From contig NZ_BPQX01000054.1 of assembly GCF_022179525.1 (NCBI RefSeq), positions 99,873 to 163,872 of the forward strand: a stretch of 64,000 bases of DNA. The letters run 5' to 3'. Below, one piece after another: positions 34,156 to 41,746 of this stretch; positions within the stretch are counted from its first letter, which is position 1; each line of letters begins with the position of its first letter. This DNA is from Methylobacterium persicinum. Lineage in GTDB: Bacteria; Pseudomonadota; Alphaproteobacteria; Rhizobiales; Beijerinckiaceae. The notes below the pieces were generated by a model, which saw nothing but the letters and a program-made list of their open reading frames with translations, did not search any database and was not told the DNA's origin. A program made the position numbers and the translations under genes.

Positions 34156-35619
34156 TCAGGGGCGACCTTTGGCGTCAGGGGCAGCCAGGGCGAGTTCCCG
34201 GGCAAGGCCGTCAATCCGGGCGACAGCCTCCGCATTGGTGGCCAGGGCCATGCGAGCGCGGTCGATGGCCCGGACGGCCTGGTCGCGCTCGCCCAGCACG
34301 CTGTAGGAGCGGACGAGGCGCATCCATTCGTCCGGACTACCGCCCTTGGCCGCGAGGCGGCGGTCGAGGGCCTCGACCATCCCGCGGACGGCGGCATCCC
34401 GCTCGGCCGGAGGCATGGCCTGGACCGCCGCCATCGCCGCCTCCGTGTCGGCCCGGGCCTCGGGGCCCGGCATCGGGGCAGCCGCGGGCCGCCCGAGACC
34501 CAACTCGCCGGCGGCCGCTTCCACCTGGGCGAGGCCCTGCGGGTTGCCGGCAAGGGTGGCGCGGGCGCGGGTGAGGGCCGCCATAGCCTGATCGCGTTCG
34601 CCCAGGACCGTGCGCGAGCGTATGAGACGCACCCATTCGTCAGGCGTGCCGCCGCCGTTCTTCAACCGCGCATCGAGCCCGTCGACCATGCCGCGGATGG
34701 CGGCCTGCTGCTCCGCCGGGATCGTCCGGGGGGCCGCCGCCGGGCCCGGCGGCGGCGCGGGTTCGCCCTTTAGGCGGGCCAGCGTCGCGCGCACGGCACC
34801 GAGCCACGGGGCATCGGGAGGGCTCGTGGACTCGAGGGTAGTGAGTTGGCGGATCGCCTCTGCGGTATCGCCCGCCTGCTCGGCGGCGCGGGCCACGTAG
34901 AAGCGCGGCTTGGCCGCCTTGGCGTCCTTGGTGAGGGCCCGCTCGAACAGATCCTTGGCCTGTGGGGAGACGGTGCCGTCGCCGGCGGCGGTCAGGGCCT
35001 CGCCCCAATCCGCCAGGATTTCGGCGGACTCACCCTTGATCCGCGCCAGCTGACCGTAGGCGCGGGCCGCGTCGTCGAACCGGCCCGTCCGCATGTAGAC
35101 CGGGGCGAGCACCTGCCAGCCGCGGGCATCGTCGGGATCGCGGGCGAGCCGCGCCTCGATCTGGCCCACCGCCTTGGCAAGATCGTCGTTGCCGCCCCGG
35201 GCGGCCGTGCGGTCGGCCTCGGTCTGCGCGGGCAGTTCCGGCGAGCCGTAGAGCCCGTAGGCGATGAGGGCGACGAGGGGGATGGTCGACAGGGCGAAGG
35301 CCGACGCCGCCCGGCGGCGGCGCAGGCCTGGCTCCCCGAGGCGGGGGGCGTCCTCGGGCTCGTCTGCCTCCCGGCTCGCCCGGAGCAGGCGGCGAGCGGC
35401 CTCGGCACGGGCGGCCTCGGCCTCTTCCGGCGCGATGAGGCCGCGCTCCACGTCGCGGGCGATCTCGGCGAGCTGGTCCTCGTAGAAGGCGGTCTCCGTG
35501 GACACGACCGAATCCTGTTCCTCGCCCCGGTGGTCCGACAGGCGACGGGACATCGGCCAGAGCAGGCCGAGCACGGCCGCGGCGGTCATTCCCGCCAAGA
35601 TGAACCAGATCGCCGTCAT
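34156..35619 (-). CDS. ccmI: Cytochrome c maturation protein CcmI (CycH), with duplicated C-terminal module
   Basis: Membrane-bound TPR chaperone delivering apocytochromes to the CcmFH lyase. Two N-terminal helices (WFILAGMTAAAVLGLLWP and ALSTIPLVALIAYGLYG) flank a cytosolic loop; TPR repeats run from about 140 to 290 (GWQVLAPVYMRTGRFDDAAR). The C-terminus has a clear internal duplication: residues about 305-375 and 408-479 share RGMV-LD-RL, PDEW-RL-RS and VLGERDQA. The protein is 487 residues, longer than the roughly 370-380 I recall for rhizobial CycH, consistent with the added module. Confidence 0.9.
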   Translation of the reverse strand: MTAIWFILAGMTAAAVLGLLWPMSRRLSDHRGEEQDSVVSTETAFYEDQLAEIARDVERGLIAPEEAEAARAEAARRLLRASREADEPEDAPRLGEPGLRRRRAASAFALSTIPLVALIAYGLYGSPELPAQTEADRTAARGGNDDLAKAVGQIEARLARDPDDARGWQVLAPVYMRTGRFDDAARAYGQLARIKGESAEILADWGEALTAAGDGTVSPQAKDLFERALTKDAKAAKPRFYVARAAEQAGDTAEAIRQLTTLESTSPPDAPWLGAVRATLARLKGEPAPPPGPAAAPRTIPAEQQAAIRGMVDGLDARLKNGGGTPDEWVRLIRSRTVLGERDQAMAALTRARATLAGNPQGLAQVEAAAGELGLGRPAAAPMPGPEARADTEAAMAAVQAMPPAERDAAVRGMVEALDRRLAAKGGSPDEWMRLVRSYSVLGERDQAVRAIDRARMALATNAEAVARIDGLARELALAAPDAKGRP

Positions 35620-35765
35620 CAGATCCCGCGTGCGAACCGGACGGGTCCGGTCTTCATATGGACGCGGCTCCGACCCGACGTCATACCCCGCATGAGCGGC
35701 ACGATGTCACCCAAGTCGAGCCTGCTGACAACCCTACCTTGACCGTAAGGCCCGCGGGAGACCTC

Positions 35766-37184
35766 TCAATGGGTCGCCGCTCCGGCCGGCGCATCGCCCG
35801 GCACCTCCAGCACGGCGCGCAGACCGCCGAGGGCAGCCTGCTCCAGGCCGAACCGCCCGCGGTACAAGGCCGCAAGGTCGGCGACGATCGACAGGCCCAG
35901 TCCCGAACCGGGCTTCGACTCGTCGAGGCGGCGCCCACGCCCGAGGACCGCCTGCCGGGCCTCCGGCGGCAGGCCGGGACCGTCGTCCTCGATGGCGACC
36001 ACGAGGTGGGGATAGCCGTCCCGGGCGATCACCTCGGCTCGGATGGCCACCCGGCCGAGTGCCCATTTCGACGCGTTGTCGACGAGATTGCCGACCATCT
36101 CCTCAAAGTCCTGCCGCTCGCCGCGGAAGCGCAGGCCCGACGGCACGTGGACCTCGTAGGCGATGTCTTTGTCCCGGTAGATCTTGCCGAAGGTCCGCAC
36201 GAGCCCGGCCAGGGCCGGCTCGATCTCCGTCGAGGTACCCAGCGTTCCGGCCAGCGCCGCCGCCCGTGCACGGTCGAGGTGGTAGTTCACCTGATCGCGC
36301 ATCACCGCCGCCTGCTCCCGGATCTTTAGGGCGAGGTCGTCCGGCGCATCGGAGCTGCCGACTTCGTTGACGATGATCGACAGGGGAGTCTTTAGGGCGT
36401 GGGCGAGGTTGCCGACCTGGGTGCGGGCGCGCTCCAGGATCTCCCGGTTGGTCTCGATCAAGAGGTTCACCTCGCCCGTCAGGGGCGCGATATCCCGGGG
36501 ATAGGTGCCGGTAATGCGGTCGGCCTCGCCCTGCCGGATGGCGCCGAGCGCGGCGCGCATCTTCTTGAGCGGCGCGAGGCCGAACCGGATCTGCAGCAGC
36601 GTCGTGATCGCGAGCGACGCCCCGAGCAGGGCGAAGGTCATGTACAACGCGTTGCGGAACCGCTCGACGTCGTTGACGATCTCGTCCGCCGGGCCGGCGA
36701 CCCGCACCGTGTAGCGCCCCTCCTCGCCGAGATCGACGTCGCGCTCCATGATGCGCAGGAGGCGCCCGTCCTGCCCCTTGCCGTAGCCCTGGCGGATCTG
36801 GCCGACCCCCACCTTGCCGTCCGCGTCGGTGGCCGGCGGCAGGGGCACGCCGACGAGGGAGCGCGAGGTGCGGATGTCCCGGGGCTTCGCATCGGGCTTG
36901 CCCACCTGCCAGTACCAGCCGGACAGGGGCAGGTCGAAGCGTGGGTCGCCCAGCGAGAAGGTGCGGCTTTCGGGATCGTTGGGCGTAACGAGGTCGGTGG
37001 CGAGGTTGTTCGTGAAGACGAGAAGCCGGCTATCGAAGGCCCGCTCGGTGTTCTCGCGGTAAAGGGTGGTGAGGATCCAGGCGGCGATCAGAAGAATCGC
37101 CGAACTCGACAGGAAGGCCGAGACGGCGAGGCGGACGGCGATCGAGCGCCGCCGCAGGGCCAGGAGGTCGATGAGGCGGCGCAT
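35766..37184 (-). CDS. Sensor histidine kinase (PhoQ-like)
   Basis: A 472-residue inner-membrane kinase. TM1 is at about 17-41 and TM2 at about 180-200, with a periplasmic sensor between (WYWQVGKPDAKPRDIRTSRS). A HAMP-like linker follows, then phospho-His262 in GNLAHALKTPLSII. The ATPase domain has N-box NLVDNASKWA, DDGPGLP and GSGLGLSIVADLAALYRG. Architecture and sequence style match PhoQ-type kinases responding to envelope or cation signals. The response regulator gene is immediately upstream (91-base gap), so the pair is one operon. Confidence 0.88.
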   Translation of the reverse strand: MRRLIDLLALRRRSIAVRLAVSAFLSSSAILLIAAWILTTLYRENTERAFDSRLLVFTNNLATDLVTPNDPESRTFSLGDPRFDLPLSGWYWQVGKPDAKPRDIRTSRSLVGVPLPPATDADGKVGVGQIRQGYGKGQDGRLLRIMERDVDLGEEGRYTVRVAGPADEIVNDVERFRNALYMTFALLGASLAITTLLQIRFGLAPLKKMRAALGAIRQGEADRITGTYPRDIAPLTGEVNLLIETNREILERARTQVGNLAHALKTPLSIIVNEVGSSDAPDDLALKIREQAAVMRDQVNYHLDRARAAALAGTLGTSTEIEPALAGLVRTFGKIYRDKDIAYEVHVPSGLRFRGERQDFEEMVGNLVDNASKWALGRVAIRAEVIARDGYPHLVVAIEDDGPGLPPEARQAVLGRGRRLDESKPGSGLGLSIVADLAALYRGRFGLEQAALGGLRAVLEVPGDAPAGAATH

Positions 37185-37275
37185 CGGCGTGTCGGGATCC
37201 CGGATCGCTCACCCGGAGCGGCGGCGTCTTAGACCATTTTGCGCCGGATTGGATGCCGATTCATCGCAAGTCCGA

Positions 37276-37953
37276 TCACACCCGCGGGGCAGGCTGGTTC
37301 GGATCCACGAGGTAGCCGAGACCGCGAACCGTCTGGATCAGGTCGACCGCGAGCTTCTTGCGCAACCGTCCGACGAAGACCTCGATCGTGTTCGAGTCGC
37401 GGTCGAAATCCTGGTCGTAGAGGTGCTCGGTCAGCTCGGCCCTTGAGACGACCCGTCCGGTATGATGCATCAGGTAGGACAGCAGCCGGTACTCGTGGCT
37501 CGTAAGCTTCACCTGGGCCCCGTCCACGAAGACCTTGCCCGAACGGGTGTCGAGAGTGACCGGACCGCAGGTGATCTGGCTGGAGGCATGGCCGGCGGCC
37601 CGGCGCAGGAGGGCGCGGACGCGGGCCATCAGCTCCTCCATGTGGAAGGGCTTGGTGACGTAGTCGTCCGCCCCCGCATCGAAGCCGTCGACCTTGTCGG
37701 ACCAGCGGTCCCGGGCGGTGAGGATGATCACCGGCGTCTTCACGCCGGCCCGGCGCCACTTCTGCAGGACGGTGACCCCGTCCGCCTTGGGCAGGCCCAT
37801 GTCGAGGATGATGGCGTCGTAGGGCTCGCTCTCGCCGAGATAGCCGCCCTCCTCGCCGTCATAGGCCTTGTCGGCGACGTAACCGGCCTCCTCCAGGGCG
37901 GCGACCACCTGCCGGTTGATGTCCTTGTCATCCTCGACGACGAGCAGCCGCAC
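37276..37953 (-). CDS. OmpR/PhoP-family response regulator
   Basis: A 225-residue regulator with receiver (acidic EDDKD, acceptor Asp51 in IILDMGLPKADG, ILTARDRW, DYVTKPFHMEEL) and a winged-helix DNA-binding domain (KLTSHEYRLLSYLMHH, DSNTIEVFVGRLRKK). It partners with the adjacent kinase. A PepSY-domain protein gene precedes it by 32 bases, and such genes are frequent targets or modulators in PhoPQ-like systems. Confidence 0.9.
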   Translation of the reverse strand: MRLLVVEDDKDINRQVVAALEEAGYVADKAYDGEEGGYLGESEPYDAIILDMGLPKADGVTVLQKWRRAGVKTPVIILTARDRWSDKVDGFDAGADDYVTKPFHMEELMARVRALLRRAAGHASSQITCGPVTLDTRSGKVFVDGAQVKLTSHEYRLLSYLMHHTGRVVSRAELTEHLYDQDFDRDSNTIEVFVGRLRKKLAVDLIQTVRGLGYLVDPNQPAPRV

Positions 37954-37985
37954 GTCTCACTCCATTCCGATCGGACGGCGCCCCG

Positions 37986-38357
37986 TCAGTACTGGCCGGC
38001 CACCTTGCCGGTCCGCGCATCCACGATGACGTGCACGAAGTGCCCATCCCGGCGCAAGGCCGTCAGCATGTAGACGAGGCCATCCTCGCGCCGGCACAGG
38101 CTGGCCCGCTGGATCTCGGCCCGGGGGATCACCGAGCGCGCCGCCCGGATGGCGGCGATGGGCTCAATCACCCGGCGCTCGCCGACCTCCTCCCGCATGT
38201 CGGCGGGCGATAGGCAGGATTCGACCCGCGGCGCCGAGGTCAGGGCCGCCTGGGCGGTCTGGGTCGCCGGGGCGTCCTCGGCCATGGAGCCGATACCGCC
38301 CGCAGCGAAGGCTGCGGCCGTCAGGCAGATGGCAACGAGGGCGATGGCGTGGCGCAT
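37986..38357 (-). CDS. PepSY domain-containing exported protein
   Basis: A 123-residue protein with a signal peptide (MRHAIALVAICLTAAAFAAGG) and a C-terminal PepSY-type fold: RSVIPRAEIQRASLCRREDG, VYMLTALRRDGHFVHVIVDA, ending RTGKVAGQY. PepSY proteins are periplasmic inhibitors or ligand sensors. ATG 38357 is chosen because it begins the signal peptide; longer frames reach into non-coding sequence. First gene of the operon with the two-component system. Confidence 0.83.
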   Translation of the reverse strand: MRHAIALVAICLTAAAFAAGGIGSMAEDAPATQTAQAALTSAPRVESCLSPADMREEVGERRVIEPIAAIRAARSVIPRAEIQRASLCRREDGLVYMLTALRRDGHFVHVIVDARTGKVAGQY

Positions 38358-38442
38358 TGGGCCGAGCTTAGTCCCCCACGCACTGAATATGCCCTGAATA
38401 CAGGCCCGAGCCCAGCCGCCGGGGCGGCGAAGGGGCCGGGGC

Positions 38443-38712
38443 TCAGTTTTTAGGAAGGGGGCGACAGGACTTCGCATGGCTCGAACGGGGTTGGCAGCCC
38501 ATTACGGGCGAACTCCCGGCCGGTTCCATCGCGGCTGGGGATAGCGCCCCGGCCACCGCTTCACGGCGGACGACCGGAGCCGCTGCAAGGGCGAGGTCCG
38601 GCCACCGGCCGGCGCCGACGATCGCGCCGAGATGGAGGGTCGCGGCAAGGACCGGAGGCGCCGCGAGGGCGAGCCAGAGGCGTGTCAGGACCCGGTCGGC
38701 CTGGGGGGACAT
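38443..38712 (-). CDS. Small membrane protein of the GTA/phage lysis cassette
   Basis: An 89-residue protein with one hydrophobic segment (LTRLWLALAAPPVLAATLHL) and a variable C-terminus. The ATG shares one base with the stop of the next upstream gene (TGATG), so it is translated with it. I recognise no family. Position among holin-like and lysozyme genes suggests a lysis or envelope role. Confidence 0.5.
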   Translation of the reverse strand: MSPQADRVLTRLWLALAAPPVLAATLHLGAIVGAGRWPDLALAAAPVVRREAVAGALSPAAMEPAGSSPVMGCQPRSSHAKSCRPLPKN

Positions 38713-39041
38713 CAGCGATCTCCAACAACGAGCGCCCAGGCGAGCCTGAGAACCGGCAGCCGTTCGGCGAGCCATGCGATCTGATCCGCAAACCAATGGG
38801 CGACGGCCGCCGCGCCGAGGAAGGCCAGCACGACGGCGTGCTTCAGGCGGCGGAGGATCCCCCGCAGGACCCTCCGCTCGATATGGGTGTCGACCACCTC
38901 GTCGAGGGCTGCGAGACGCTGCTCGGTCTGCCGGGCAAACCACGCATGCCAGTGGGGCGGGAAGCGGATCGCGCGGGCCCGCCCGCCGAGAAGGGCGGGC
39001 CCGTCGAGCGGCTCGGGCGGCTCGGGGGCGTCGGCCGTCAT
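38712..39041 (-). CDS. Small membrane protein, phage-type, 109 residues
   Basis: Acidic/proline N-terminus (MTADAPEPPEPLDGP), a middle part with HWHAWFARQTEQRLAALDEV, and one hydrophobic helix (LKHAVVLAFLGAAAVAHWFA). It resembles the accessory membrane proteins next to phage or GTA lysozyme genes. Overlaps the next gene by one base. Function not recognised; holin-like is possible. Confidence 0.55.
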   Translation of the reverse strand: MTADAPEPPEPLDGPALLGGRARAIRFPPHWHAWFARQTEQRLAALDEVVDTHIERRVLRGILRRLKHAVVLAFLGAAAVAHWFADQIAWLAERLPVLRLAWALVVGDR

Positions 39042-39074
39042 CGTATCTCCTCCGGCCGCGCGGCCGCCTTTCGC

Positions 39075-39581
39075 TCAGGCCCGGCGGGGCGGATCGTCCT
39101 TCAGGAGTTGGAGCGCCGGCTTCAGGACCGTCTCGGCGCTGCCCTGCGCGTCGAGTGGCATCGCCCGGAAGATCCGCGAGGCCACCCCCTCGACGCCTCC
39201 GGCCCGGCGCAGGACCCGGGACGGGGCGATGGCGACGACGTGCCGGGTGCCCGCCGCGACCACCGCCGGCCCCACCTCAAGGCCTACCGTCCTGCCTCTC
39301 ACCGCCCCGGCTACGGCGTTCTGGCCGTAATCGACCCCGGCCTGGATCGCAGCCTCGATCCGCTGCCGGGTCAGGAGGGAACTCGCCCAGGGGGCCACGC
39401 GGGCGACGCCGGCTGTCACCGCCGCCGCGGCGACGGGCACGAGAGCCGATGCCGCCGTCGAGAGGGCGGTGGAGAGCCATTCGCCCCAGGGAATGGCGAC
39501 GGCATCCGGGGACCCGGCCGCGCAGGCCACGGAAGGACAGGCGAGACAGGCGGCGGCGAGGGCGATCGAGGGGCGGGTCAT
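39075..39581 (-). CDS. Exported/membrane protein of the lysis cassette, 168 residues
   Basis: An N-terminal signal-like stretch (MTRPSIALAAACLACPSVACA), an Ala/Val-rich hydrophobic segment (ALVPVAAAAVTAGVARV), then LLTRQRIEAAIQAGVDYGQN, loosely like LLH-type phage holins. Its ATG overlaps the lysozyme-like gene's stop by four bases. Assigned to the GTA/phage region by position. Confidence 0.55.
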   Translation of the reverse strand: MTRPSIALAAACLACPSVACAAGSPDAVAIPWGEWLSTALSTAASALVPVAAAAVTAGVARVAPWASSLLTRQRIEAAIQAGVDYGQNAVAGAVRGRTVGLEVGPAVVAAGTRHVVAIAPSRVLRRAGGVEGVASRIFRAMPLDAQGSAETVLKPALQLLKDDPPRRA

Positions 39582-40189
39582 CGTGGGCTCCTTGCTGGGT
39601 GGAGAGGTTTGGCGGGTCGAAGGGGTTGGCCGGCGGGGCGGCGGAGCCGGCCGGACGGGGGACGGGCCGAGGGGGGACGCGCCCCGGGCGAGGAGGCCGG
39701 CGATCCCCCGGCGTCCCGGATCGCCTGAAGCGCCCGCCGGGCCCAGACCAGCCGGTCGGCCAGGGCCGGGATGCCGGGGCGCTCGAAGGTCCGGCAAAAC
39801 GTGCTGGTCGCCTGTTCAAGGGTCGCGCTGTTGCGCAGGGCGTCCAGGGCGGCGGCCTCGCTACCCCGCAACTCGATGAGGAGGTAGCCCTCGTTGGCCG
39901 CGTCCGACGCAGGGTCGAGGCCCTGCGACCGGCACCACCGTTCCATGGCGAGCCGGCGGGGCCCGGTCCACTGGGCGATGCCCCAGCCCCCGCGGGATCC
40001 GGGCACGGTCGGGGCGACCTCCTGCAACAGGCGGAAACCGCCGGTCTCGTGGCCGAGATTGCCGAGCAGCCCGGCGGCCTGGACATCCGTGAGCGCGAGG
40101 TCGCGCATCAAGGCGGGCCCGAGGCGGCGGCAGCTTTCCTCGAACCCCTTCGGTCCGGCTTCCGCATGGGAAGACGGGGGTCGCACCAT
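39578..40189 (-). CDS. Phage tail-type lysozyme / endolysin
   Basis: A 203-residue protein whose first 150 residues look like a phage tail lysozyme domain: ALTDVQAAGLLGNLGHETGG with the catalytic-type Glu in GHETGGF, then GSRGGWGIAQWTGPRR. The C-terminal 50 residues are Pro/Arg/Ser low complexity. It probably cleaves peptidoglycan for entry or release of particles. No signal peptide, so release would need a holin such as one of the three small membrane proteins downstream. Confidence 0.75.
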   Translation of the reverse strand: MVRPPSSHAEAGPKGFEESCRRLGPALMRDLALTDVQAAGLLGNLGHETGGFRLLQEVAPTVPGSRGGWGIAQWTGPRRLAMERWCRSQGLDPASDAANEGYLLIELRGSEAAALDALRNSATLEQATSTFCRTFERPGIPALADRLVWARRALQAIRDAGGSPASSPGARPPSARPPSGRLRRPAGQPLRPAKPLHPARSPR

Positions 40190-40231
40190 GGCACGCTCCT
40201 GTCGTATCGGCGGGCAGGGAGGGCAAAGGGC

Positions 40232-40850
40232 TCAGACGGAGCCTTCCGAGACGAGCAGGATCTGCAGGCCGGCGGCTATGATCGGTGTGCTCGGGTCCGT
40301 GAAACAGAACATGCGCAGCTTGTCGCCGGCATTCTGATAGCTCATCCGGCTATAGGGATATGTCGACCGTACACCGCTCCCAGAACCTGAGAAGTGCCAT
40401 AGAAACCAGGGCCCATCCTCTTCGTTTGTATACACTCCAAGTCCATACTGGACGACACTCTTCAGGAAATTATCAATCCTCAAGCTTGCCGATATTTGAT
40501 ATATGCCCGTTTTCGGGCACACATACCAACTGTTCGTCCCGTCCCAATTGTTTCCGGCGTCCGATCGCACGTTCTGCAGCACGACCCGCTGAAAGCTGGA
40601 ATCGATGGTTTGCTTGTCTCCGCTCATCGCGACATCGATGAAGGTGCTGCGGGTGGCCGGCGGATTCCGGCTCACCACCGACCAGCGGCTGGTGCCGTCG
40701 CTCTGGAGCGACAGGCTGCCGTAGGGCACCGTCATGACCAGCTTCGGCACGCCGCTGATCGTCTCGTTCGTTGCGCTCCACACGGTGAGCGTCTTGGCCG
40801 AACCGACGGCCCCGGCCTCGTCGACCACGGTCAGCGTCGTGCCCTGGGAA
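40232..40850 (-). pseudogene. 3' part of frameshifted DUF2793-type tail protein
   Basis: Continues the DUF2793 protein in the -1 frame. From the shift it reads FSQGTTLTVVDEAGAVG and runs to a stop at 40232 (LQILLVSEGSV), with a C-terminal beta-rich domain containing NSWYVCPKTGIYQISASL, like a C1q/TNF-like phage fibre tip. No good start codon or ribosome-binding site exists at the junction, so it is read only by frameshifting or is a dead remnant. Confidence 0.65.
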
Positions 40851-41730
40851 AAGTCGCCGCCTTCGGCAGCGTCAGTTTGCGGGAGACCGAGAGGCCCTTG
40901 ATCGCCACCGTCCGGTCGTTCGCAGTGATCGCGTAGTCGGAGTCCGAGATTGCCGTGCGGCTCCCGCTGGTTCCGGGGTTGGTCCCGCTGCCGGCATTCT
41001 TGACGGCCCGGTCGACATAGGCGGTCGTCGCAAGGCGGGTCGAGTTGTCGGCGGATGTCGGCGTCGGGGCCGTGGGGCTCGCCGCGAAGGAGACGATTCC
41101 TGTCGCCGCGGCGGCAGCGAGTGCGGTGACGAAGGTAGAGCCGTCCGGTGAGGTCTTCAGGACGAAGTCGTCGCCTCCGAGCGTCCCGAACAGGGCGCGG
41201 CTCGACCAACCGGTCTGGAAGACGAAGCCGGCGTCCCTGGCCGCTTCCTTCTTGTTGAGGGTGATGCGCATGTCACCCGTGCCGGGCGTGACGTCGTCCC
41301 ACGCGAAAAGGGCGGCATCCGATTTCACGGCCAGACGGTTCGTGGCGTCCGCACTGGTGTTGATGCCGATCCGGTCGCCGCTGCCGGACGTGATCGGCGC
41401 CCAGGCCCGGCCGTCGAAGGCGTAGACGAGCTTCTCGTCGGCGAGGTAGGCGAGCCATCCGGTCGAGGGGACGAGCCCGACCCAGACCCCGTCGGTGAAC
41501 CGCACCACCTGTCCCGACCGGCCCACCCAGGCCCCGGTCGGCATGGAGGCGACCACGAGGTACCGGTCACCCTCGGCGGGGCTCGTCGGCGGGGCGGTCA
41601 GATCCTTGTCGAGGCAAGCGAGCTGGACGAGGGCGTCGAGGACCGCCAGCGCCTCATTGTGGGTGACATGCTTCTGGGCCTGCCCAGCTGCGATGAGGGG
41701 TAGGCCGAGATGGGTCGTGGCGTCGGACAT
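40831..41730 (-). CDS. DUF2793 phage/GTA tail protein (5' part; frame breaks near 40850)
   Basis: The N-terminus has the DUF2793 signature LPLIAAGQAQKHVTHNEALA and GDRYLVV, followed by GWLAYLADEKLVYAFDGRAW; such proteins are tail-fibre-like parts in alphaproteobacterial phages and GTAs. It continues with repeat-rich shaft sequence (DNSTRLATTAYVDRAVKNA) to LTLPKAATF, then leaves the conserved frame at a TTTT run (40849-40852, minus strand) and stops within 5 codons. One extra T would join it to the downstream frame for about 499 residues. It starts 17 bases after the g15 stop. Confidence 0.78.
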   Translation of the reverse strand: MSDATTHLGLPLIAAGQAQKHVTHNEALAVLDALVQLACLDKDLTAPPTSPAEGDRYLVVASMPTGAWVGRSGQVVRFTDGVWVGLVPSTGWLAYLADEKLVYAFDGRAWAPITSGSGDRIGINTSADATNRLAVKSDAALFAWDDVTPGTGDMRITLNKKEAARDAGFVFQTGWSSRALFGTLGGDDFVLKTSPDGSTFVTALAAAAATGIVSFAASPTAPTPTSADNSTRLATTAYVDRAVKNAGSGTNPGTSGSRTAISDSDYAITANDRTVAIKGLSVSRKLTLPKAATFPRARR

Positions 41731-41746
41731 GAATCGTCTCCCGTGA

